A DNA stretch of 55,948 nt from Candidatus Saccharimonadota bacterium (GTDB lineage Bacteria; Patescibacteriota; Saccharimonadia; Saccharimonadales; Saccharimonadaceae), in contig JAFUBS010000007.1 in the NCBI GenBank assembly GCA_017460105.1, positions 1 through 55,948 on the forward strand, written 5' to 3'. A program made the position numbers and the translations under genes. The notes beneath the pieces were generated by a model that was not told the origin of the DNA, searched no databases, and saw nothing but the letters and a program-made list of their open reading frames with translations. Below, one piece after another: positions 34,226 through 41,592 of the stretch (the first letter of the stretch is position 1; each line of letters starts with the position of its first letter).

Positions 34226-36403
34226 CTATTTTTCCACCCCAATCATAGAAAGCGACAATTTGCCACGCTCCATCGCAACCAGTCTCACACGCACCTTGTC
34301 ACCTACGTGCAGAACTTCTTCTACACTCTTCAAACGACGTCCTTCTACAATTTGCGAAATATGCAGCATACCATCAATCCCCGGCATGATATTCACAAAA
34401 GCACCAAAGTCCTTAATCGTTACCACTGTGCCATTGTAGATTTTCCCTACTTCTGGTTCTTCGGTTAGTCCCTTAATCCACTCAACTGCCTTAGCAATCT
34501 TCTCAGGATCATTACCAGACACCGTCACGAGGCCTTCTTCGTCAATATTTACCTCAGCTCCCGTCTCAGCGGTAATCTTGTTGATGGTCTCGCCACCTTT
34601 ACCGATCACGGCGCCAATTTTATCCTTCGAAATGATTACCTTCTCGATTCTCGGAGCATACTTAGAAATCTCAGCACGCGGCTCGGCGATTACCGAAGTT
34701 AGATGCTTCAAAATAAACATTCTTCCCTCATGAGATTGCTTGATTGCCTTCTCAAGAATCTCCACTGGCAGACCATGCACCTTCATATCCATCTGGAGCG
34801 CGGTAATACCCTCCGTCGTGCCAGTCACCTTGAAGTCCATATCGCCGGCAAAATCTTCAGCATCCATCAAATCAGTCAAGACGTATGCTTTATCAATATC
34901 AGATGCCTCAATCGGCTGCCCTTTAGGTACGTCTACCATTAATCCCATAGCGACGCCAGATACTGGGCGCTTCAAAGGCACACCTGCATCCATCAAAGCC
35001 ATACAAGACGAACATGTCGCCGCCATGGAAGTAGAACCATTCTGCGACATAATCTCAGTTACCGAACGAATTGCATATGGGAATTCTTCCTCTGAAGGAA
35101 GCACCGGAATCAATGCTCTTTCTGCCAAATAACCATGTCCAATCTCGCGACGTCCAGGAGAGCCCATTCTACCCGGCTCACCCACCGTATAAGATGGGGC
35201 ATTGTAATGATGCATGTAGCGACGCTTACCATCGGTCACTTCCATGGTATCTACATCTTGAGCATACGAAAGTGGTGCCAGTGTCACGATATTCATAGCC
35301 TGAGTTACGCCACGCGTAAAGAGCGACGAGCCATGCACTCTTGGCAAAATTCCTACCTGAGAAGACAACGGTCTTACCTCGTCAAGCTTACGTCCATCTG
35401 GACGTACGCCCTCTTCGACAATACCGCGACGAACCTCTTTGAATACTGCGAGTTCGAACGCTTGGTCATAGACATCACGCAAATTTTCATCGTACCAAGC
35501 AACCTTCTCGTTGTCAGTCTCGCCCTGCCCCTTCGAAAGCGCAAATTCATCATGCATTGCATATTTGATATCGTCAAGCATGTGAGCTCTTTCCATCACA
35601 TTGCCACGAATCTTTGAACCAAATTTGCCATCAGTCCATTTCGCTACTTCTTCAATCACTTCCTCGGACGGAAGGACCAATTCATATTCTTGCTTCGGCG
35701 CATCTACCTGCTTTGCGAGTTCTCTCTGCAAATCTAGCACCGGCTGCACATTCTCTACCGCCCAATGCATCGCCTCAATAATCGTATCTTCTGGCACCTC
35801 TTTCGCGCCAGCTTCCACCATTACGACCTTACCATCTTTGCAAGCCACTACGAGATCGAGTGGAGAAATCTCACGCTCTTCTGGACTGAGGAATCCTTTA
35901 AATTCGCCACCAACTCGGCCAATACGAATACCGGCCACTGGTCCATCAAATGGCACGCCCGCATTCATAAGCGCTGCTGACGCTGCAATCATCGCTACGC
36001 AGTCTGGACGGAACGTTGGGTCCATAGAGAGTACTGTACATACCACCTGTACCTCTTGGCGATAACCCTTCGGGAAAAGTGGACGAATCGGACGATCAAT
36101 TAAACGACCAACCAGCACCGCCTCATCGGCAGGCTTTCCCTCACGCTTGATGAAGCGAGAAGACGAAATCTTACCCGCTGCGTAATATTTCTCTTCATAA
36201 TCAATAGATAGCGGGAAGAAATCCCGCACTACAGGTTTGGTTCCTACGACTACAGAACCGAGTACCACGGTATCCCCATAAGTTACCAAAACTGATGAAG
36301 TAGTACGAAAACCGACTCTGTTTACCTCTAGAGTAAGTTTACGTCCTAACCAATCAGTAGAAACCTGTAAGGTTTTCTTACCATTAGGATTGATAATATC
36401 CAT
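34226..36403 (-). CDS. pnp: Polyribonucleotide nucleotidyltransferase (PNPase)
   Basis: A 725-residue phosphorolytic 3'-5' exoribonuclease. Two RNase PH domains flank a helical region, then a KH domain (KIGAVIGKGGETINKITAETG, in part) and an S1 domain (GTVVTIKDFGAFVNIMPGIDGMLHIS, in part) follow. The start is the ATG at 36403 with AAAGGA 7 bases upstream; the longer frame to 36439 has no ribosome site. The leader from the promoter near 36604 is about 190 nt and contains the palindromic element at 36442-36562. In E. coli the pnp leader also carries a long RNase III-cleaved hairpin used for autoregulation. Confidence 0.96.
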   Translation of the reverse strand: MDIINPNGKKTLQVSTDWLGRKLTLEVNRVGFRTTSSVLVTYGDTVVLGSVVVGTKPVVRDFFPLSIDYEEKYYAAGKISSSRFIKREGKPADEAVLVGRLIDRPIRPLFPKGYRQEVQVVCTVLSMDPTFRPDCVAMIAASAALMNAGVPFDGPVAGIRIGRVGGEFKGFLSPEEREISPLDLVVACKDGKVVMVEAGAKEVPEDTIIEAMHWAVENVQPVLDLQRELAKQVDAPKQEYELVLPSEEVIEEVAKWTDGKFGSKIRGNVMERAHMLDDIKYAMHDEFALSKGQGETDNEKVAWYDENLRDVYDQAFELAVFKEVRRGIVEEGVRPDGRKLDEVRPLSSQVGILPRVHGSSLFTRGVTQAMNIVTLAPLSYAQDVDTMEVTDGKRRYMHHYNAPSYTVGEPGRMGSPGRREIGHGYLAERALIPVLPSEEEFPYAIRSVTEIMSQNGSTSMAATCSSCMALMDAGVPLKRPVSGVAMGLMVDVPKGQPIEASDIDKAYVLTDLMDAEDFAGDMDFKVTGTTEGITALQMDMKVHGLPVEILEKAIKQSHEGRMFILKHLTSVIAEPRAEISKYAPRIEKVIISKDKIGAVIGKGGETINKITAETGAEVNIDEEGLVTVSGNDPEKIAKAVEWIKGLTEEPEVGKIYNGTVVTIKDFGAFVNIMPGIDGMLHISQIVEGRRLKSVEEVLHVGDKVRVRLVAMERGKLSLSMIGVEK

Positions 36404-36441
36404 AAAAATATCCTTTCTTGGGAAAACTCCAGATATCAAGA

Positions 36442-36562
36442 GCTAAGCACAGCAATGCACTTTTGGGGTCGCGTCGCTCGCGCCCGTCGCCACGGGGCTC
36501 GCACGCTAAGTCTCGCGCTGCCGCGCTCCGAAATACCCCAAAAGCGCATCGCTGTACTTAGC
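36442..36562 (-). repeat. GC-rich palindromic element in the pnp leader
   Basis: Arms GCTAAGCACAGCAATGCAC.TTTTGGGG and its inverted copy (36536-36562) form a 27-bp stem with four mismatches. The reverse-strand core GCGAGCCCCGTGGCGACGGG relates it to the intragenic elements. It is the only copy in the window outside an ORF, and it sits in the 5' untranslated region of pnp. Confidence 0.88.
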
Positions 36563-36603
36563 CATTCATATCTGCCGTCTTCCCTTGTTAATAATACTTC
36601 TAT

Positions 36604-36612
36604 CTATTATAT
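36604..36612 (-). promoter_or_regulatory. Extended -10 promoter of pnp
   Basis: TGATATAAT on the minus strand. The start near 36597 gives a leader of about 195 nt with the palindromic hairpin and a late AAAGGA site. It lies back to back with the plus-strand promoter at 36652-36680. Confidence 0.7.
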
Positions 36613-36651
36613 CATACAATCACTACTTGGACGGCTAAAATCACTAGTTTT

Positions 36652-36680
36652 CCTTGACAATTTTGCCACTGTGTGCTATA
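36652..36680 (+). promoter_or_regulatory. Consensus promoter of the 36729-37250 gene
   Basis: TTGACA (36652-36657), 17-bp spacer, TATAAT (36675-36680). The leader carries an AGGGT/ACCCT hairpin (36689-36707). The sequence TTGACAATTTTGC is shared with the promoter at 55661-55689. Confidence 0.9.
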
Positions 36681-36728
36681 ATAAGCAAAAGGGTTATTTT
36701 TAGACCCTCGGATTTTAAAAGAAATGGG

Positions 36729-37250
36729 GTGATTAGGATAGAATACGAAGTACATGAGAACGATTCCAATCGTGAACTCATTATAACCGGCGTGAGTTTC
36801 CCTCGCACAGCCGAATTTGACCCACTGGCCAAGATTTGGGCCAGCGTCAGAAAACGCTGTAAAGAGGAATACAGAGTGGACGTCGTTGCAGTATTTTTCT
36901 ACGACGACGTAGGACACAAAGTCCTCTGTAAGTTTTATCTAAATTACGGCGATTGCGATGTCACCATCAAGACATATCGCAAACGCTACAGGCGAAACTT
37001 TGCGAAGATTATTGCGAAATTCGCCAACGTCGTGACGCTGTTCATGGCCAACATGAACAACAGCTACGCTAAGTACCAAGAGCTTTGGGAACGAGGCGAG
37101 GACATTTCCGAATACAACGAATGTCTTAATCAGTTCCTTAAGTCCACCGGTCTTCGCACACCAAGTGACGAAAGACTATCAGCAGAACGGTCCGAAAAAC
37201 TCGAACAAGCCAAAAAAACCGTTAGGAAAAAACTTTTCCCGGGGGCTTAA
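36729..37250 (+). CDS. Hypothetical protein, about 173 aa
   Basis: I recognise no family. The product is basic and charged, with a beta-rich first half (IRIEYEVHENDSNRELIITG, VVAVFFYDD, VLCKFYLNYGDCDVTIK) and a helical second half (FAKIIAKFANVVTLFMANM, KYQELWERG). No signal peptide is seen. The frame is open from 36654, but the promoter there puts the transcript start near 36687. The first usable start is GTG at 36729, with only a weak GGG before it, so the start is uncertain. It lies on the opposite strand inside the otherwise conserved truB-rpsO-pnp order, which suggests an inserted gene. Confidence 0.6.
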   Translation: MIRIEYEVHENDSNRELIITGVSFPRTAEFDPLAKIWASVRKRCKEEYRVDVVAVFFYDDVGHKVLCKFYLNYGDCDVTIKTYRKRYRRNFAKIIAKFANVVTLFMANMNNSYAKYQELWERGEDISEYNECLNQFLKSTGLRTPSDERLSAERSEKLEQAKKTVRKKLFPGA

Positions 37251-37294
37251 AGATCATCTGCGAACAGCAGCGCTGGTCGAGAAGGAGGCCCTAT

Positions 37295-37369
37295 ATGTAT
37301 AGTGCTCGGTGCCTGAACCACACCCGGCACGCCACCCCCCTATTGTCTCCTATTCTATGTTTATCATAG
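37295..37369 (+). CDS. Possible small protein, 24 codons
   Basis: ATG at 37295 follows AAGGAGG by 6 bases, among the strongest ribosome sites in the window. The frame gives 24 residues with two cysteines (MYSARCLNHTRHATPLLSPI and four more) and stops at TAG inside a perfect hairpin (37349-37375). It would be translated from the same mRNA as the preceding gene. It could instead be chance within a structured 3' region. No homology can be judged at this length. Confidence 0.35.
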   Translation: MYSARCLNHTRHATPLLSPILCLS

Positions 37370-37375
37370 AATAGG
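37349..37375 (+). other. Perfect hairpin in the 3' region of the 36729-37250 transcript
   Basis: CCTATTCTAT, 7-base loop, ATAGAATAGG. No T-run follows, so it is not a classical terminator. A second hairpin (GTGCC...GGCAC near 37311-37330) lies just before it. Confidence 0.6.
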
Positions 37376-37410
37376 CGACCAGTCTCCGACTTTCGAGTCA
37401 GAGACAAAAA

Positions 37411-37441
37411 TCCCGCTGCTTTTACAGAGCGGGACTTTTTT
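37411..37441 (+). terminator. Rho-independent terminator
   Basis: TCCCGCT, 10-base loop, AGCGGGA, then C and TTTTTT. It ends the plus-strand transcript from 36687. Reversed, it has an A/T-run as well and may also end rpsO transcripts. Confidence 0.9.
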
Positions 37442-37469
37442 TAATGTTAACGCTGTATCTTGCCAAAAT

Positions 37470-37736
37470 CTATTTTCTGAGGCCAAGCTTCGCAACAGTC
37501 TTCTTATATAGCTCAAAGTCAGTCTCTTCTAGATACTTGAGAAGTTTCTTACGCTTCCCAACCATCTGCATTAGACCTCTTTTAGCCATAAAGTCATGTC
37601 TGTTATTCTTCACGTGCTCAGTCACTTCCTTGATGCGCTCCGTGAGAATAGCCACTTGAACTTCAGGAGAACCAACATCGTTCTTGTTACGAGCGACCTT
37701 GGCAATAGCCTTACTTTTATTCTCTTTTGTTATCAT
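37470..37736 (-). CDS. rpsO: Ribosomal protein uS15
   Basis: An 88-residue small-subunit protein of exactly normal length. The conserved GSPEVQVAILTERI, HVKNNRHDFMAKRGL and KRKKLLKYL segments are present. It binds the 16S central domain. TGATATAAT (37746-37754) lies 9 bases before the ATG and overlaps the end of truB, so rpsO has its own nearly leaderless promoter besides readthrough. The usual partner pnp lies further on the same strand, behind the inserted 36729-37250 gene. Confidence 0.97.
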   Translation of the reverse strand: MITKENKSKAIAKVARNKNDVGSPEVQVAILTERIKEVTEHVKNNRHDFMAKRGLMQMVGKRKKLLKYLEETDFELYKKTVAKLGLRK

Positions 37737-37751
37737 AGTAGCGTAATTATA

Positions 37752-38408
37752 TCACATCTCTAAAAAATCTTCAAGTTTCTCAGCGTTCGCCACGTCGTAC
37801 TTCCCCACCTTCGTTCGTCTTAGCGCCGTTAGATATGCCCCAGTACCCAGTTTCTCGCCAATATCTTCACCCAGCGTCCTGATATATGTCCCCGATGAAA
37901 CATGACAACGAATCCGTAACTCCGGATAATTATAACCAAGTATATCTATGCTATATATTTCCACCTCGCGCGTCGGCGTTTCGAATTCCTCACCTTTTCG
38001 TGCCAGCTGATATGCACGTCTGCCATTTATCTTTATCGCCGAAAATTTCGGTACCTTCTGCTGAATCTTGCCAATAAATCCATTAATCACCTTCTCTATT
38101 TCGCTCTTCTCTGGCACTCGTTCGTTCACTTTCGTAATCTCACCCTCTGGGTCCCCGGTCGAAGATACGCATCCCAGTCTCACTGTCGCCTCATATTCTT
38201 TATCCAGCTTCAAAAACTCATTAGACCTCTTTGTCATTTTACCAGAAAGTAGAATCAAAAGTCCCGTCGCAAATGGATCCAAAGTCCCAGTGTGTCCCAC
38301 TTTTATCTTGCGTCCAAACTCGTCGCGAAGCCCTCGCCTCACTCGCGCCACCACACCAAAGCTCGAAATCCCAGCCGGCTTGTCCACCAAAATAATCCTA
38401 TCTTCCAT
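37752..38408 (-). CDS. truB: tRNA pseudouridine-55 synthase TruB
   Basis: A 218-residue catalytic core, shorter than E. coli TruB (about 310) because the C-terminal PUA domain is missing or minimal. The motifs LVDKPAGISSF, KVGHTGTLDPFATGLL (catalytic D in GTLDP), QKVPKFSAIKINGRRAY and VSSGTYIRTL are all present. It makes the universal pseudouridine 55 of tRNA. TGTTATAAT (38416-38424) ends 7 bases before the ATG (leaderless). It diverges from the PRC-barrel gene through overlapping promoters. Confidence 0.95.
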   Translation of the reverse strand: MEDRIILVDKPAGISSFGVVARVRRGLRDEFGRKIKVGHTGTLDPFATGLLILLSGKMTKRSNEFLKLDKEYEATVRLGCVSSTGDPEGEITKVNERVPEKSEIEKVINGFIGKIQQKVPKFSAIKINGRRAYQLARKGEEFETPTREVEIYSIDILGYNYPELRIRCHVSSGTYIRTLGEDIGEKLGTGAYLTALRRTKVGKYDVANAEKLEDFLEM

Positions 38409-38415
38409 ATCTCAC

Positions 38416-38435
38416 ATTATAACATATGGTATAAT
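38416..38435. promoter_or_regulatory. Divergent leaderless promoters (truB / PRC-barrel gene)
   Basis: Minus TATAAT at 38416-38421 (extended by TGT) serves truB, with 7 bases to its ATG. Plus TATAAT at 38430-38435 (extended by TGG) serves the gene at 38442, with 6 bases to its ATG. All elements fit in the 33 bp between the two start codons. Confidence 0.88.
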
Positions 38436-38441
38436 TAGATT

Positions 38442-39038
38442 ATGTTAATCACAGCTTCTCGTCTCATCGGCACACCAATTCTTAGCGTACAGGCTTCCGC
38501 CAAAATCGCCGAAGTCGCCGAGCCAATCATTGATCCGGACACTCTCAAGATTATCGCTTTTCGCGTCATTAGTCCTCTCGTGAGAACCGCCAATATTCTA
38601 GATGCAAAATCTATCCGCGAATATTCCAATTACGGCATGGTCGTTGATTCCATCGAAGAATTCGTCGAACCTGACGATATTGTCAAAATATCAAACATCC
38701 TGAAGCTTAATTTCGCTCTCCCAGGCCTCAAAGTTGAGACCAAAAAAGGCAGCAAACTCGGCAAAGTTATAGACTACACAGTTACCGATAACGATTTCGT
38801 TGTTCAGCAGATTATCGTGAAGCGCCCCATCGTCAAATCACTCGTCGACCCCACTCTCACCATCTCTCGCAAAGAAATTGTCGAAATTACCGATTACAAA
38901 ATCATCGTCAAAGATGAAGAAAAAGTCATCAAAGCCCGTGCCGAGAAAGAAGACTTTGTTCCAAATTTTGTCAATCCTTTCCGCAATCACGAACCAGGTT
39001 TTGCGCCAACTAATTCTAGCGAATCGACTACTGTTTAA
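38442..39038 (+). CDS. PRC-barrel domain protein
   Basis: A 198-residue protein with two PRC-barrel-like halves: residues about 1-78 (LITASRLIGTPILSVQASAKIAEV, in part) and about 85-165 (KVETKKGSKLGKVIDYTVTDNDFVV, in part). A charged, flexible tail follows. PRC barrels occur in RimM and in photosynthetic and RNA-associated proteins; here the binding partner is unknown. There is no membrane segment. TATAAT lies 6 bases before the ATG (leaderless). The stop overlaps the end of recX on the other strand by 4 bp. Confidence 0.75.
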   Translation: MLITASRLIGTPILSVQASAKIAEVAEPIIDPDTLKIIAFRVISPLVRTANILDAKSIREYSNYGMVVDSIEEFVEPDDIVKISNILKLNFALPGLKVETKKGSKLGKVIDYTVTDNDFVVQQIIVKRPIVKSLVDPTLTISRKEIVEITDYKIIVKDEEKVIKARAEKEDFVPNFVNPFRNHEPGFAPTNSSESTTV

Positions 39039-39859
39039 TACCCGGTTATCTCTCCTGATTCTTCCACCAAACTCTTTACCAAATCATACTGGAATCCTTG
39101 TCGGCACAAATACGCAATTAGTTTTTCATCGTCATAACGCGCGCGTTTTTTTGCAATTATCTTTTTGATTTCTTCTTCGTCATTCCTCTCTGAGTTATCC
39201 AAAACTCGCTCAATTATATCTCTCGCCACGCCTTTTTTCATGAGTTCCATCTTAAGACGTTTCATGGAAATTCCTTTTTTTACAAACCGATTTTCCACGT
39301 AATATCTCGCAAACTTTTCGTCATCAATATAGCCTCTACTCGCAAGCCGAGAGATAATTTTTTCCGAAAACTCAGCAAAGTCTTCTGAGGACCCTCCGCG
39401 ACCAACGGAGAGCGGACCGAGCGACTGAGCCCCGTAACGACGGGCGCGAAAGAGCGCATCCGAGGAAGACTTTTTGAGCTTCCGGATAATATGATCTTTG
39501 ACCTCGCTTTCACTCCTTGGTCTAGTCAGTACCCATTCCAGGGCTCGCTGATACGCTTTTCCAAATTCCGAAGCCTTTTTGTAATCGGCTAGTTGCTCCT
39601 CTGTGATGATTAGTCCTTTTTTTATTCCCAAATCCACCACTTGTGCAATATCTAACGAAAAGGAATATTTTCCGTTCACAAAAATGTTTACACGATTCTC
39701 ATTTTTTGCCGCCTGCTTAATGTCAGTAATGACATAATCAGAGTTTTTCTCGTCAAAAACAGCTTCAGGACCATGTCCGCCCTCGGCTATTTTTCCTCGC
39801 GAAGCTCTTCGCCTAGATTTTTCCTCCGGAATTTCGTCACTTAGTTTGTAGATATCCAT
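39035..39859 (-). CDS. recX: RecA regulator RecX with in-frame insertion
   Basis: A 274-residue member of the RecX family of three-helix repeats. KAYQRALEWVLTRPRSESEVKDHII, GYIDDEKFARYYVENRF and KGISMKRLKMELMKKG (given in part) are typical. An N-terminal extension of about 60 residues carries a strand-rich VNGKYSFSLDIAQV segment found in some RecX. Residues about 128-163 (SSSDALFRARRYGAQSL...) come from the palindromic element at 39371-39478 and separate helix 1 from helix 2 of the first repeat. RecX limits RecA filaments. It overlaps the Nudix gene by 23 bp in the recA-nudix-recX operon. Confidence 0.88.
   Translation of the reverse strand: MDIYKLSDEIPEEKSRRRASRGKIAEGGHGPEAVFDEKNSDYVITDIKQAAKNENRVNIFVNGKYSFSLDIAQVVDLGIKKGLIITEEQLADYKKASEFGKAYQRALEWVLTRPRSESEVKDHIIRKLKKSSSDALFRARRYGAQSLGPLSVGRGGSSEDFAEFSEKIISRLASRGYIDDEKFARYYVENRFVKKGISMKRLKMELMKKGVARDIIERVLDNSERNDEEEIKKIIAKKRARYDDEKLIAYLCRQGFQYDLVKSLVEESGEITGY
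39371..39478 (-). repeat. GC-rich palindromic element inside recX
   Basis: Outer arms CTCAGCAAAGTCTTCTGAGGA and TCCGAGGAAGACTTTTTGAG (each shown partly) are inverted copies. The core GCGACCAACGGAGAGCGGA and GAGCCCCGTAACGACGGGCG is nearly identical to the lepA copy. The 108 bp equal 36 codons, all open. Same orientation and frame as in lepA. Confidence 0.92.
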
Positions 39860-40403
39860 TTTGCTTAAACCATCTCTTCAGACACTTAAAGGTAATTTTA
39901 TCCTTTCGCAAAGGTTTCTTCGCAAATCTCTCACGAAATTTTTCCATCCCTGCATACGGAATCCATCTCACTTCCGATACCTCCCCATCATCAAATTTAA
40001 AATCCTCTTCTTTTCCCGTATAATCTACTGCATATATCCAAGCAAAACGATTTTTGTTAAACGGACTCATTGTTACGAAACGTAATTCCTCAGGCGAAAT
40101 CTTTGCACCGATTTCTTCCCAAGCCTCACGTGCTGCAGCTTCCGGCAGACTTTCGCCCAGATTAATGTGCCCGCCAGCCGAAATATCCCACATTCCAGGA
40201 TGACGGCTCACCTTATCCGAACGTCTTTGCCACAACACTTCCAATGCACCCTCTTCATTTACGCGAAACAAAAACACTATTGCGACACCGACAATTTCAT
40301 TCGCACCAGAATCTTCCGGATTATCTAGCGCCGAATCCCACCCTTTTCCAGGTATTGCTTCACCATTCGGAGCATAGACTTGCCACAGCTCGTCTGTATG
40401 CAT
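39837..40403 (-). CDS. NUDIX hydrolase
   Basis: A 188-residue protein with a complete Nudix box: GGHINLGES, then REAWEEIG (G-x5-E-x7-RE-x2-EE-x-G) near residues 77-99. The fold LWQVYAPNGEAIPG at the N-terminus followed by HPGMWDISAGGH resembles the isopentenyl-diphosphate isomerase-like Nudix subgroup, which often hydrolyses nucleoside or isoprenoid diphosphates. The exact substrate is unknown. The ATG overlaps the recA stop (TAATG) and the 3' end overlaps recX, so it is co-translated in a recombination operon. Confidence 0.9.
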   Translation of the reverse strand: MHTDELWQVYAPNGEAIPGKGWDSALDNPEDSGANEIVGVAIVFLFRVNEEGALEVLWQRRSDKVSRHPGMWDISAGGHINLGESLPEAAAREAWEEIGAKISPEELRFVTMSPFNKNRFAWIYAVDYTGKEEDFKFDDGEVSEVRWIPYAGMEKFRERFAKKPLRKDKITFKCLKRWFKQNGYLQTK

Positions 40404-41431
40404 TATTCAACCTTTGCTTTTTCGCGTACTTTGGCTTCAATCTCTTCCATTAGTTCTGGCTTTTCTTTGAACAACTTCTTCACCGCCTCGCGCCCTTGGC
40501 CAATCGTCTCGCCATTGTACTTGATGAACGCACCAGCCTTGTCTAGTACGCCATACTGAATACCGAGATCTAGGATATCACCAGTCTTAGAAATCCCCTC
40601 GTTGTACATAATATCAAATTCCGCCGTCCTAAATGGCGCTGCAATCTTATTCTTCACGACCTTAATCTTTGTACGGTTACCGGCAATATTGTCACCATCT
40701 TTAATCTGACCAATTCTACGAATATCTACGCGCACTGAAGCATAGAATTTGAGCGCGTTTCCACCCGTCGTAGTCTCTGGATTACCAAACATTACCCCAA
40801 TTTTCATACGAATCTGATTAATAAAGATTACCGTGGCACGAGATTTAGAAATGATGCCAGTGAGCTTCCTCATCGCTTGCGACATGAGTCTAGCCTGAAG
40901 TCCCATTTGTGCATCGCCCATATCGCCATCAATCTCAGCCTGCGGCACCAATGCGGCCACAGAGTCTACCACAATGAGATCAACCGCATTAGAACGCACT
41001 AAGGTTTCACAAATTTCCAATGCTTGCTCGCCATTATCTGGCTGCGAAATCAATAAGTCCTCCGTCTTTACGCCAATTTTCTTAGCATATGCCGGATCTA
41101 GGGCATGCTCTGCGTCAATAAACGCCGCTTGTCCACCCTGCTTCTGAATCTCTGCGATTGCATGAAGCGCCAAAGTCGTCTTACCAGATGATTCTGGTCC
41201 ATAAATCTCAATGATACGCCCTTTCGGCCAACCACCACCAAGCGCCAAATCTAGCGACAAAGAACCAGAAGGCAAGAGTTCTACATCCATTCTTGGCGTC
41301 TCACCCAACTTCATAATTGAACCGTCACCAAATTGCTTCGTAATTTGCGAAATTGCGAGCTTCAAGGCTTCTGATCGTCCGTCATCTTTCTTCGTTTTTG
41401 TATTATCCACCGCCGCATCTTTTTTTGCCAT
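40403..41431 (-). CDS. recA: Recombinase RecA
   Basis: A 342-residue DNA strand-exchange protein. Walker [10 protein letters not shown] (78-86), [35 protein letters not shown], loop L2 [19 protein letters not shown] (in part) are all present. The ATG at 41431 is chosen because AAAGG lies 7 bases before it and a TATAAT lies about 30 bases upstream; the longer frame to 41506 runs through that promoter. No LexA box is visible. First gene of recA-nudix-recX. Confidence 0.97.
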   Translation of the reverse strand: MAKKDAAVDNTKTKKDDGRSEALKLAISQITKQFGDGSIMKLGETPRMDVELLPSGSLSLDLALGGGWPKGRIIEIYGPESSGKTTLALHAIAEIQKQGGQAAFIDAEHALDPAYAKKIGVKTEDLLISQPDNGEQALEICETLVRSNAVDLIVVDSVAALVPQAEIDGDMGDAQMGLQARLMSQAMRKLTGIISKSRATVIFINQIRMKIGVMFGNPETTTGGNALKFYASVRVDIRRIGQIKDGDNIAGNRTKIKVVKNKIAAPFRTAEFDIMYNEGISKTGDILDLGIQYGVLDKAGAFIKYNGETIGQGREAVKKLFKEKPELMEEIEAKVREKAKVE

Positions 41432-41592
41432 AATAGTATTACCTTTCTTCTGACAATTATACATTATTTTATACTTTTTGCCCACCTTCACCACCTTCTC
41501 TAGCACGGCACAAAATCAAAGTCAACCCTAGGGGGCTTCAAAACATCCTGCTCCCGCTTTATATACCCGTCAAATAATGCTATAATATTCTT

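Noticed and set aside
36455-36703. Plus-strand ORF of 82 aa over the pnp leader
   Set aside because: It is simply a translation through the palindromic element (ARARRHGAR-like peptide) and has no ribosome site; the element family explains the open frame.
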